From contig VXRI01000101.1 in NCBI GenBank assembly GCA_009838595.1, forward strand, positions 1 through 9,369: 9,369 bases of DNA, in the 5' to 3' direction. The notes under the pieces are model-generated. The model searched no databases. It was not told where the DNA came from and worked only from the letters and a program-made list of their open reading frames with translations. Positions 1-6,448 of this stretch are shown here, piece by piece (the first letter of the stretch is position 1; the number at the start of each line of letters is the position of its first letter). The translations under genes and the position numbers were made by a program. The stretch comes from Chloroflexota bacterium (GTDB taxonomy: Bacteria > Chloroflexota > Dehalococcoidia > Lucifugimonadales > JADFKI01).

Positions 1-250
1 AGACTTTCTATTGCTCAATTCACCCTCTGATTCCAACTAGCACCAATGGTTATTATCTGTCGGTAACGGCGAGTCAGCCGGAAGTGCGAGATGACATTTT
101 CTGTGAGACTATGCTCATTCCCTGGCCGGCGACCCCGAACAACGAGCCCGAATTGTTGAGAGTGCACGTGAAATCCTAGATGCACGCGAAGCAGAGCGAC
201 TTGCCACAGAAGCTAATCGTCGAACTATGGACGATTACCTGCTGTTATGA
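1..250 (+). pseudogene. 3' end of an unrecognised gene, apparently frameshifted
   Basis: Two overlapping open frames give one protein-like C-terminus. The first enters from the left edge (frame starting at base 3) and stops at 177-179; it reads plausibly through NGYYLSVTASQPEVRDDIF. The second is open from 107 and stops at TGA 248-250; it reads SLAGDPEQRARIVESAREIL and then an Arg/Glu-rich helix ending MDDYLLL. The second part looks strongly coding (amphipathic, charged) but has no start codon near its beginning. I infer one gene with a frameshift around 107-135, by decay or sequencing error. I do not recognise the family. A 28-codon ORF (M S E F E P ..., 247-333) starts on the stop codon in a TTATGA overlap and contains C-x5-C-x2-C. 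It could be a coupled mini-gene or chance. The rest, up to 385, shows nothing clear. Confidence 0.4.
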
Positions 251-385
251 GTGAGTTTGAACCCCAAACGTGCGGCATACGGCTGGACTGTGGACTCTGT
301 GCCGAGCAAGCTATGGAGTTGCTGCTTGCATGAACAGGGAGTGCGCTTAGGGGTGGAGAAATAGTTAAAGCCCCGTGTCCGCGCG

Positions 386-622
386 CTAAACAGCGGCAGG
401 AATGCGCGCTCTGGCTATCTTCGATACGCGCTCTCGGAAGATGTCCTCGTCTGACACGCCATCGTTGATGTATGCTATCTCAATGAATAGCTCGCCTATC
501 AGTTCTTGATCCTCGAAATCATTGTCCCATGCAAGCGGAATGATTCGGTATTCAAGAGCGTCTAAATCTATAGCGCCATTCAAATAACGTTTGAGCGCGT
601 CCAGCGCAATGTTATCAGCCAT
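386..622 (-). CDS. Small acidic orphan protein, 78 aa
   Basis: A complete leftward reading frame (ATG at 622, TAG at 388-386). On the coding strand an AAGGA-type ribosome site lies about 8 bases upstream (AAAGGAATAATTC then ATG), which supports this start. The product is acidic and predicted mostly helical: MADNIALDALKRYLNGAIDL, then a negatively charged stretch (DNDFEDQELIGE) and a basic C-terminus (RERVSKIARARIP). There is no signal peptide, membrane segment or catalytic motif. The start overlaps, within the palindrome CATG, an ATG on the opposite strand, so it is divergent from the frame at 704-961. The acidic, helical form and divergent small neighbour are reminiscent of regulatory or antitoxin-like small proteins, but nothing in the sequence proves that. 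Function unknown. Confidence 0.55.
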   Translation of the reverse strand: MADNIALDALKRYLNGAIDLDALEYRIIPLAWDNDFEDQELIGELFIEIAYINDGVSDEDIFRERVSKIARARIPAAV

Positions 623-703
623 GAATTATTCCTTTTATGAACTTGCCTCTAATGAACCAGTCCAGATAGAAAGGATTACGAACGGCGGGAACTATATCGT
701 GCA

Positions 704-961
704 TTGGATATTAGAAGAAAGCTTGCCAGCGGTCAACTCTACGCTCAAATATATCATGAATCGTCGAATCATCCCCCAAGCGGCGACTTCCCTCCCGGCG
801 CGCGAAGCCGCATGGTGAAAATCAAACTTGCGGTCAACGATTGGGAATTATGCCTCGCGCATCATTATGTGAACGCAGACGGCTCCGACTATAGCGAACC
901 CGACCCGAAGTGGATACGGGTTGATGATGTGATATTCAAGCAAGGCAGAGGATCCTCGTAA
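704..961 (+). CDS. Orphan small protein (non-ATG start or truncated)
   Basis: A frame stopping at TAA 959-961 encodes a convincing small soluble protein. It begins DIRRKLASGQLYAQIYHESS, continues through a Pro/Gly turn (PPSGDFPPGARS) and ends in a compact mixed segment (WELCLAHHY, then EPDPKWIRVDDVIF). The frame has no ATG before the middle. The best start is TTG 704, with a GGCGGGA-like site about 13 bases upstream, a poor distance. The frame stays open back to 656, where two stops (650-655) precede it, and that open part (DYERRELYRAL) reads like a natural continuation. The true start may therefore have been lost, or the gene may have moved out of frame with the ATG at 621. I do not recognise the family. 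It is divergent from the 386-622 gene; a paired function is speculation. Confidence 0.45.
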   Translation: MDIRRKLASGQLYAQIYHESSNHPPSGDFPPGARSRMVKIKLAVNDWELCLAHHYVNADGSDYSEPDPKWIRVDDVIFKQGRGSS

Positions 962-962
962 C

Positions 963-991
963 TTGCCTTGCGTCATAGATTGCCTTGCGTC
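963..991. repeat. 12-bp direct repeat, two copies
   Basis: TTGCCTTGCGTC occurs at 963-974 and again at 980-991, separated by 5 bases, immediately after the stop of the preceding frame. It is followed by CTTGCGGCAAG (991-1001), which can fold into only a tiny hairpin. The core CTTGCCTTGC also appears at 8993-9002. No function can be assigned. Confidence 0.5.
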
Positions 992-1058
992 TTGCGGCAA
1001 GCCGGCATAGCGTCATCCTATTATCCGACTATCCGCTCCCTTTCCTCCTTCACAACGC

Positions 1059-1087
1059 TTGACCATTTTCCTAGAAAAGCGCACAAT
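1059..1087 (+). promoter_or_regulatory. Candidate sigma70-type promoter for the DUF1501 unit
   Basis: TTGACC (1059-1064, five of six consensus) is followed after exactly 17 bases by CACAAT (1082-1087, four of six). Initiation would fall near 1094, leaving a leader of about 139 bases before the ATG at 1233. The leader contains a weak 5-bp stem (TGCCT 1118-1122 / AGGCA 1131-1135). The assignment rests only on motif match and position in the 271-base gap upstream of the rightward genes. Confidence 0.4.
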
Positions 1088-1232
1088 TACAGTACATCAT
1101 GTAGAAGTGTGTCTAATTGCCTGATACACTAGGCATTCAAGCCGTTTTATTGTGTGAATAGCCGCGTAATTGACCGCCTGAGAACAAGAGACAAATCAGC
1201 ACGCGACAAGCGTTAGGAGAGGAGCAAAGGTA

Positions 1233-2372
1233 ATGGGTTCCAACGGCAGCAACGGACATAGCAAATCACTGGTGTTTGTACAACTCACGGGTGGCAATGA
1301 CGCGCTGAATACAGTCCTGCCCATCAACGATGAGCATTACTATAATTTCCGCCCTACGGTGCAGTTTCAGCCGGAAGACTTGCTGGAGCTGGACGGCAAT
1401 ATCGGGCTGAACCCTAATATGACCGCCATGAAGCGGCTGTGGGACGAGGGCAAGGTCGCCATCATCAACGGCATCGGCTACCCGAACCCGAACCGCTCGC
1501 ACTTCCGCTCGATGGACATCTGGCACACGGCGGAGCCGACTAAGGTGGCGACCGAAGGCTGGCTGGGACAGCTGACGCGCGACCTGGATCCTCAGGGCGA
1601 GAATGTGCTGACGGCTGTGAACTTCGGCCGCGGGTTGCCGCGCGCGCTGTCGGCGCAAGGCGTGCCGGTCGCGTCCGTGGGCGATCTTGCGACTTATGGC
1701 TTGTATCCGGACATCCGCGACGAGGCTATCCGCAATCAGACGCTGGACATGTTCTCGCAGATGTACGGCGGCGCGGGCAAGGACGCGGTGAAGGAGTTCA
1801 TCCAGCAGACGGGCAGAGGCGTGATGCAGGGCGCGGACATTCTGGGCGCCGCGCCGCGCAACTACTCGTCGAGCGTCGAGTACGCGAATACTTCTATCGG
1901 GCAGAGCCTGAAGGACGCGGCGCAGGTGATGTTCGCGGACATCGGCACGCGCATCTATTACACTGGACAGGGTAGCTACGACACACACGCAGGCGAGATC
2001 CCGATGCACGCCAAGCTCATCGGTGAGATGTCCAACGCAGTCGGCGACTTCTGGGACGATGTGGAAGAGCACGGCTATGAGAACGACACGGTAGTCGTGA
2101 TATTCTCCGAGTTCGGCAGGCGCATCAAGGACAACGGCTCCGGCACCGACCACGGCTCCGGCGGCGTGGCGTTCGTCATCGGCGGCGGAGTGAAGGGCGG
2201 TCTGTACGGCGACTTCCCGTCGCTTGCGCCCGAGGATCAGCTCGAAGGCGACATGCACTACAACAACGACTTCCGCAGCGCGTACACCGACCTGCTGGAA
2301 GATTGGATGGGCGTGGACGCCAAGCCAATCACGAACGGCACGTTCGAAAAGCTAGAGTTCATCAGGAAGTAG
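1233..2372 (+). CDS. DUF1501 family protein (alkaline phosphatase/sulfatase-like fold)
   Basis: This 379-aa protein matches the DUF1501 family throughout. Visible landmarks are VFVQLTGGNDALNTVLP (14-30), NRSHFRSMDIWHTA (87-100), GSYDTHAGE (247-255), VIFSEFGRRIKDNGSGTDHG (289-308), a glycine-rich strand (GGGVKGGLYG, 317-326) and DFRSAYTDLLEDWMG (346-360). The conserved His/Asp/Glu positions (H90, D250, H252, E293, D306, H307) are placed as in metal-binding members of the alkaline-phosphatase-like clan, to which the family is assigned. A substrate cannot be read from sequence. Many relatives begin with a Tat signal; this one has only a short Gly/Ser/Asn linker before the first strand, so cytoplasmic location is likely. 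The start is supported by GGAG (1221-1224) 8 bases upstream. DUF1501 genes typically neighbour DUF1800 genes, and one lies at 3600-5042. Confidence 0.9.
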   Translation: MGSNGSNGHSKSLVFVQLTGGNDALNTVLPINDEHYYNFRPTVQFQPEDLLELDGNIGLNPNMTAMKRLWDEGKVAIINGIGYPNPNRSHFRSMDIWHTAEPTKVATEGWLGQLTRDLDPQGENVLTAVNFGRGLPRALSAQGVPVASVGDLATYGLYPDIRDEAIRNQTLDMFSQMYGGAGKDAVKEFIQQTGRGVMQGADILGAAPRNYSSSVEYANTSIGQSLKDAAQVMFADIGTRIYYTGQGSYDTHAGEIPMHAKLIGEMSNAVGDFWDDVEEHGYENDTVVVIFSEFGRRIKDNGSGTDHGSGGVAFVIGGGVKGGLYGDFPSLAPEDQLEGDMHYNNDFRSAYTDLLEDWMGVDAKPITNGTFEKLEFIRK

Positions 2373-2388
2373 CGCGGACAAGCGAAAG

Positions 2389-2763
2389 ATGGCGGCGCCA
2401 GAGGAACATATCAAAGTCAGTCGCCGCTTCCTGGCTCATGCAGATGAGTTTCTGGAAGCGGGCGACTTCCCGCAAGCGTCCGAAAAAGCTTGGGGTGCCA
2501 TCGCGCAGTACCTGAAGGCTGTCGCCAATCGGCGCGGCTGGCGCAATGGCGCTCACAGCGACTTCTTCATAATCGAGAGCAGACTGGCGCAGGAAACGGA
2601 CGATCCCAAGCGTATATCGGAGTTGTTCGCCATTCTGCGCGAGCAGCATGTGAATTTCTACGAAATTTCATACCCGCGCGAAGAGGTGGAGCTTGGCGTA
2701 TCGTCCGCCAAAGAGTTCATCGAGCGGCTGGACGGCGCGGGCGTCTTCGATAGAGAGCGGTGA
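2389..2763 (+). CDS. PaREP1/HEPN-like helical protein, first tandem copy
   Basis: A 124-aa, apparently all-helical protein beginning 16 bases after the DUF1501 stop, so probably cotranscribed. The signature is FLEAGDFPQASEKAWGAIAQ (21-40), then YLKAVANRRGWRN (41-53), H56 and REQHVNFYE (84-92). The order 'helix, GD-x2-QASEK-x-WG, helix, KA-A' is that of PaREP1-type proteins, which resemble HEPN four-helix bundles. HEPN domains are often RNases using an R-x4-6-H pair. Here the candidates are R49-x6-H56 and R84-x2-H87, neither at canonical spacing, so nuclease activity is uncertain. No nucleotidyltransferase partner (the usual MNT-HEPN companion) is present. The ribosome site is weak (GCGAAAG), suggesting translational coupling. 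Its stop overlaps the GTG start of the next, paralogous gene. Confidence 0.7.
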   Translation: MAAPEEHIKVSRRFLAHADEFLEAGDFPQASEKAWGAIAQYLKAVANRRGWRNGAHSDFFIIESRLAQETDDPKRISELFAILREQHVNFYEISYPREEVELGVSSAKEFIERLDGAGVFDRER

Positions 2764-3203
2764 GAACGGCAGGCAACCGATTGACCACGACTGACGAACA
2801 TATAGTGATAACGCGGCGCATGCTTGAACATGCCGACGAGTTTCTGTGCGCAGGCGACCTAGTGCAGGCGTCCGAGAAGGGCTGGGGCGGCGCCGCGCAT
2901 TACATGAAGGCGGTCGCCAAGCACCGCGGTTGGAGGAACGAGTCGCACAGAGACTTCTTTACCATCGAAAGCCGGCTGGCAAGCGAGACGGACAATCCGA
3001 ACAGGTTACATTCTCTTTTTTCGTCTGTGCGAAGCTTGCACCAAAACTTCTACGAACCGCTGTACTCAACAAGTCAAGTCAGAGTCTGCATTGAAGACTC
3101 CAAAGAGTTCATCGACATGCTCAAACGGGCAGGTGTGATGCGTGAACCGCCCGCCGACTCTCTGAATGGGACAGCGCAGGATGGAGGCGATGGGAACATT
3201 TAG
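2760..3203 (+). CDS. PaREP1/HEPN-like helical protein, second tandem copy
   Basis: A 147-aa paralogue of the preceding protein. My hand alignment gives about 66 identities over 115 positions, so this is a tandem duplication that has diverged considerably. It shares LVQASEKGWGGAAHYMKAVA (34-53), RGWRN (56-60), H63, DFFTIESRLA (65-74) and RSLHQNFYE (91-99). The GTG start overlaps the upstream TGA (GTGA), indicating translational coupling; a TTG at 2781 is an alternative that would drop a poorly conserved N-terminus. The C-terminal tail (about 128-147, PPADSLNGTAQDGGDGNI) is absent from copy one, is low-complexity and overlaps the start of the protease remnant. It may be an extension created by degeneration at that junction. 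The pair might form a heterodimer, as HEPN-like bundles commonly dimerise; that is inference. Confidence 0.68.
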   Translation: MRTAGNRLTTTDEHIVITRRMLEHADEFLCAGDLVQASEKGWGGAAHYMKAVAKHRGWRNESHRDFFTIESRLASETDNPNRLHSLFSSVRSLHQNFYEPLYSTSQVRVCIEDSKEFIDMLKRAGVMREPPADSLNGTAQDGGDGNI

Positions 3204-3518
3204 ACATCCTGTCGAAATCGGCGACCCGTCGGGGACACATTATGAATTTGTGAATCCGATGGTGGATACGGGCGCTACTTACAGTTTTATGCCTGCATCG
3301 TTGCGTTGCTTGAGCATCTCGGTGTGGAGCCAATGGGGTTTACATTGGCGGGTGGAGGACGTATAGAATCAGATATTGGACAGACTTGGATACGAGTGGT
3401 GGGTAAGCAAGCCATCACGATTGTAGTGTTTGGCGACGAAGACGCAATTCCGCTGTTGGGCGCACACGCGCTTGAAGGGCTAGGACTTGTCGTTGATCCA
3501 GTGCATGGCGTCTCATAG
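3190..3518 (+). pseudogene. Clan AA (retropepsin-like) aspartic protease, frameshifted
   Basis: Two frames together make one small aspartic protease. The first (from ATG 3190; upstream ATGs at 3166 and 3181 are possible) carries GTFRHPVEIGDPSG and the active-site strand MVDTGATYSFMPASL, with D26-T-G-A as the catalytic triplet. Reading then passes to another frame near 3300-3308: LLEHLGVEPMGFTLAGGGRI, then IRVVGKQAITIVVFGDE and the family hallmark PLLGAHALEGLGLVVDP before TAG 3516-3518. Restoring the frame needs a net change of one base (one missing or two extra around ttgcgttgctt). GGAGG (3183-3187) is only 2 bases from ATG 3190, a poor spacing. The start overlaps the end of the second helical gene. 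The C-terminus also stops soon after VDPVHG, shorter than I would expect. It may be a decayed gene, a sequence error, or less likely programmed frameshifting. Substrates of such bacterial proteases are generally unknown. Confidence 0.7.
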
Positions 3519-3599
3519 AAATGTAAGAAGCTTATCTATTGTAAACGCAAAAAGCCGTATAGTAATATCGCAACCCTTGACATTAGTTCGGAGGCGAAC

Positions 3600-5042
3600 A
3601 TGACCACAGCAACGAAATCGGATGTCGGACTTATCAAGCACCTGCTTCGGCGCGCGTCTTTCGGCGCGACTCCTACCGAACTCGACCACTATGAGGAGCT
3701 AGGCTACGAAGCCGCCATAGAGGAGCTGCTGTACCCCGGCGATCCGCAAAACATGCCGGATGACATCATCAAGCGCTACCACACGGACATGCACGAATTG
3801 CGCTACGGCAATTCCGCTTCGGCGTACTGGCTGTATCGAATGGTCACCACGAAAGCGCCGATGGAAGAGAAGGTTGCGCTCTTCTGGCATGGCGTTTTCG
3901 CCACCGGATACGCGAAGACAAACCAGGCGCGCTCGCTGCTGAACCAGATTGACATGTTCCGCAGGCTTGGGCTTGGCAAGCTGGACGACCTGCTCATCGA
4001 CCTCGCCAAAGATCCGTCGATGATTATCTGGTTGGACAACCAGGAGAACCACGACGGCGCAATCAACGAGAATTGGGGCCGAGAACTGCTAGAGTTGTTC
4101 AGCATGGGCATCGGCAACTACACTGAGGACGATATCAAGGAAGCGTCCCGCGCCTTCACCGGCTGGACGCTGGGCAATGCCGAATATATGGCGGTGCGCG
4201 CATCTAAGGACTCCATCTGGCCCTACAGCAGGATAGCCTGGCACTTTGACTTCCGCCCCGGAGACCACGACGACGGCGAGAAGCGCTTTCTCGGCGAGAC
4301 GGGCAATTTCAATGGCGACGACATAGTTCGCATCATTTGCAAGCAGCCCGCAACCGCACGCTTCATCGCGCGACACCTGTACGACTTCTTCGTTGCGGAC
4401 GAGGAGCCTGTGCCGCAGTGGCCATACTCGCCGCCGCGCGACCCCGAAGCAATTGACATCCTGGCGCAAGCGTACTTCGACGGAGACCACGAGATCCGCC
4501 ACATGCTGCGCGTTCTATTTAACTCCGACTTCTTCAAAGAAGCGAAGTATTCCCGCGTGAAATGCCCCGCCGAATTGGTAGCGGGCACAATGCGGCTCAG
4601 CGGCAGCGTAACCCGCCCATATATGGAAATCATTCCGACATCCGACTTGACGGGCTTCATGGGGCAGTCGCTGCTGAACCCGCCCTCGGTCGAAGGCTGG
4701 CACGAAGGCACGGAGTGGATTAACAGCGGCGCGCTGGTGGAGCGCGTCAACTTCGCAGCCAAAGAGATAAGCGACATAACCGCGCCGGGCGTGCGTCTCA
4801 TACTGGACAGGCTGGCAGAGCGGAACGGCGGCGAGTACACGCCGACCGAAATTGTGGACGCATGTCTGGACATCATGGGCACGCCGGAAATGGACCGCGA
4901 GATGCGCGCCGCGCTCATAGCGCATGTGGGCATGGGGGGAGACATCTCGCTTACGGGTGGCGAAAAGGGTGGTAGGTGTGAGCGGCGCATCGGCGAATTG
5001 CTCGGCCTCATCGCATCGACCACCGAGTACCAGCTGGTATAA
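3600..5042 (+). CDS. DUF1800 family protein
   Basis: A 480-aa protein, a usual length for DUF1800, with landmarks across its whole length: HLLRRASFGATP (14-25), KVALFWHGVFATG (91-103), ENWGRELLELFSMGIGNYTE (157-176), FTGW (186-189), FRPGDHDDGEKRFLG (218-232), FIARHLYDFF (255-264), LLNPPSVEGWHEGTEWIN (358-375) and a terminal STTEYQLV. The family is uncharacterised biochemically as far as I know; its partnership with DUF1501 genes is well established by genomic context and suggests a joint role. Like the DUF1501 protein here, it has no signal peptide. The start is fixed by GGAGG (3590-3594) 5 bases before ATG. The 81-base gap upstream shows no convincing promoter (TTGTAA at 3539 has no good -10), so readthrough from the DUF1501 unit is possible. 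Confidence 0.9.
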   Translation: MTTATKSDVGLIKHLLRRASFGATPTELDHYEELGYEAAIEELLYPGDPQNMPDDIIKRYHTDMHELRYGNSASAYWLYRMVTTKAPMEEKVALFWHGVFATGYAKTNQARSLLNQIDMFRRLGLGKLDDLLIDLAKDPSMIIWLDNQENHDGAINENWGRELLELFSMGIGNYTEDDIKEASRAFTGWTLGNAEYMAVRASKDSIWPYSRIAWHFDFRPGDHDDGEKRFLGETGNFNGDDIVRIICKQPATARFIARHLYDFFVADEEPVPQWPYSPPRDPEAIDILAQAYFDGDHEIRHMLRVLFNSDFFKEAKYSRVKCPAELVAGTMRLSGSVTRPYMEIIPTSDLTGFMGQSLLNPPSVEGWHEGTEWINSGALVERVNFAAKEISDITAPGVRLILDRLAERNGGEYTPTEIVDACLDIMGTPEMDREMRAALIAHVGMGGDISLTGGEKGGRCERRIGELLGLIASTTEYQLV

Positions 5043-5062
5043 ATCCTTACATAGATATACAG

Positions 5063-5107
5063 GATGAACAGGATAAGGGTTAGGCTATCTTCCCCATCCT
5101 GTTCATC
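5063..5107. repeat. Perfect 12-bp inverted repeat between DUF1800 and NHL genes
   Basis: GATGAACAGGAT (5063-5074) and ATCCTGTTCATC (5096-5107) are exact reverse complements around a 21-base loop. In RNA this is a strong stem. No T-run follows, so it is not a classical intrinsic terminator. It could be an RNA processing or stability element, or part of a dispersed repeat: ATCCTGTTCA recurs at 6463-6472 in another intergenic gap. Confidence 0.65.
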
Positions 5108-5138
5108 GATGTTAGTTCCTTTGACGAGGGCATGACTT

Positions 5139-6161
5139 ATGACGACCACCGCCGTACAGACACTGAAGCTTGAATATGTGAAAACGATAGGCATCGTGAA
5201 CAATGCGCCTGTGGGGCGCGGCTTCGCCAATCCGATTGACCTTGCCATTCATGACGACGGCCGCCTCTTTGTGATGAACCGCGGCGCGCCCGTGTTCACG
5301 CGTATCGGTGTCACGAATATGAACGAAGATTACCTGTACGAGTTCTCCTCGCACGGCGACGGCGAGGGGCAACTGCGTCTCGCGGCGGGCATCGCGCTCA
5401 GCAACGATGGCAGCGTGGTCTATATCACCGACGAATATCACCACCGCATTAGCGTCTTTGACGCGGACAGTGGCGACTTCGTGAGGGCTTGGGGCACTCA
5501 CGGCAGCGCTGATGGCGAGTTCGACGGGCCGACAGGCATTCGGGTCGATGCTGACGACAACCTGTACATCACAGACCAGAACAACCATCGCGTACAGAAG
5601 ATTACGGCGGAAGGGCGACACTTGCTCACTTTCGGCGGCGCGGGCAGCGGCGAAGGCGAGTTGAACATGCCTTGGGGCATCTGCATTGCCCCTGACGGCA
5701 GTATATTCGTAGCGGACTGGCGCAACGACCGCATACAGCAGTTCAGCGCAGAAGGCGAGTTCATAGCGAAGTTCGGCGAGTCGGGTGACGATGACGGGCA
5801 GTTCATCCGTCCGTCGGATGTGGCGGTGGACGCTGACGGCAACATCTATGTTACCGACTGGGGCAACGAGCGCGTGCAAATTCTAGCGGCAGACGGCAGC
5901 CATGTCAGAACTCTGCGCGGCGAGGCTACGCTCTCCAAGTGGGCGCTGGATTTCCTTGCAGCTAACCCGGATGAAGTGGAGACTCGCAAGATTTCCAACC
6001 TGACGCCGGAACTGCCGCCGCACCTAGACACCCCGCACCTCATCTCATCCCAGACGGAGCCGTACTTCTGGGGTCCGTCCTCAGTGAACTTCGACAGCGA
6101 AGGGCGGCTGTTCGTAACCGAATCCTCGCGCCACCGCATACAGGTCTATCAGACAGGGTAG
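5139..6161 (+). CDS. Six-bladed NHL-repeat beta-propeller protein
   Basis: A 340-aa protein made almost entirely of NHL repeats. Six blades can be counted: about 28-48 (FANPIDLAIHDDGRLFV), 79-107 (AAGIALSNDGSVVYITDEYHHR), 127-155 (EFDGPTGIRVDADDNLYITD), 174-202 (ELNMPWGICIAPDGSIFVAD), 221-249 (QFIRPSDVAVDADGNIYVTD) and 309-337 (FWGPSSVNFDSEGRLFVTES). A non-repeat insert of about 55 residues (255-308, proline-rich in its second half) sits between blades five and six. NHL propellers usually bind proteins, nucleic acids or ligands, and some are lyases; no catalytic residues can be assigned here. There is no signal peptide or membrane segment. GAGGG (5126-5130) 8 bases upstream supports ATG 5139. 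Co-orientation with the DUF1800 gene suggests a shared unit, perhaps interrupted by the 5063-5107 stem. Confidence 0.88.
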   Translation: MTTTAVQTLKLEYVKTIGIVNNAPVGRGFANPIDLAIHDDGRLFVMNRGAPVFTRIGVTNMNEDYLYEFSSHGDGEGQLRLAAGIALSNDGSVVYITDEYHHRISVFDADSGDFVRAWGTHGSADGEFDGPTGIRVDADDNLYITDQNNHRVQKITAEGRHLLTFGGAGSGEGELNMPWGICIAPDGSIFVADWRNDRIQQFSAEGEFIAKFGESGDDDGQFIRPSDVAVDADGNIYVTDWGNERVQILAADGSHVRTLRGEATLSKWALDFLAANPDEVETRKISNLTPELPPHLDTPHLISSQTEPYFWGPSSVNFDSEGRLFVTESSRHRIQVYQTG

Positions 6162-6166
6162 TGCTC

Positions 6167-6234
6167 AGGCGTCAGGGTCCAGATGTCAGAATCAATCCTG
6201 GCGCCTGATACATAACGCCCGATACCTGACGCCT
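6167..6234. terminator. Intergenic inverted repeat at convergent gene ends
   Basis: AGGCGTCAGG (6167-6176) and CCTGACGCCT (6225-6234) are exact reverse complements, 48 bases apart. They lie between the rightward NHL stop (6161) and the leftward membrane-protein stop (6233-6235), so they could help end transcription from either side. The large loop and lack of a T-run make an intrinsic terminator only tentative. Confidence 0.4.
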
Positions 6235-6237
6235 AAT
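6202..6237. repeat. 14-bp-period tandem repeat, about 2.6 copies
   Basis: CGCCTGATACATAA (6202-6215), CGCCCGATACCTGA (6216-6229) and the partial CGCCTAAT (6230-6237) repeat with a 14-base period. The last copy overlaps the 3' end of the leftward membrane-protein gene. The array also supplies one arm of the inverted repeat 6167-6176/6225-6234. Confidence 0.6.
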
Positions 6238-6448
6238 CCTCCCTATCCCCGCTCACGCGATACATCTCCTTGCTCAGATCTTTCGCCATGTCCACGTCCT
6301 GGCGGTCGAGCATCCGCAGCGTGGCGCGCGCCATAAGATACAGTGTTTTGTCGAGCCGCACCAGCATGCGCTCCAGCCGAAACATGAACCACATCAGCAG
6401 CACTCCCGCCAAACCTATGTTTATGAACTGAACTAAGTCTAATATCAT
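6233..6448 (-). CDS. Small single-pass membrane protein with coiled-coil-like tail
   Basis: A 71-aa protein with one clear membrane segment (about residues 3-23, LDLVQFINIGLAGVLLMWFM). It is followed by a positively charged amphipathic helix (FRLERMLVRLDKTL, 22-36) and an acidic/basic tail ending GDRED. The layout, a short N-terminal membrane helix then a heptad-like helix, is that of small phage holin-like or YvrJ-like proteins. I cannot place it in one family. A strong ribosome site (GAGGAGGGG on the coding strand just before the ATG) fixes the start. It begins 43 bases after the hub-protein stop on the same strand and is probably the last gene of the tail-like unit. It could anchor the assembly to the membrane or act in release; both are inference. 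Confidence 0.65.
   Translation of the reverse strand: MILDLVQFINIGLAGVLLMWFMFRLERMLVRLDKTLYLMARATLRMLDRQDVDMAKDLSKEMYRVSGDRED

Noticed and set aside
963..1001. Short repeats considered as a CRISPR remnant or attachment site
   Set aside because: Only two 12-bp copies with a 5-bp spacer and no integrase, tRNA or cas gene nearby.
1266..2258. 330-codon leftward open frame inside the DUF1501 gene
   Set aside because: It is fully antisense to a gene with family motifs from end to end; its Arg/His/Val-rich composition is typical of the shadow of a GC-rich gene.
5063..5107. Intrinsic terminator after the DUF1800 gene
   Set aside because: The stem is strong but the loop is 21 bases and no T-run follows, so I list it as an inverted repeat only.
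4223..5248. 341-codon leftward open frame across the end of the DUF1800 gene, the gap and the NHL start
   Set aside because: Ser/Pro/Arg-rich antisense shadow crossing two supported genes and an inverted repeat; no ribosome site or family pattern.
5112..5879. 255-codon leftward open frame inside the NHL gene
   Set aside because: Produced by the repeated NHL codon pattern read backwards; the forward frame has six clear blades.
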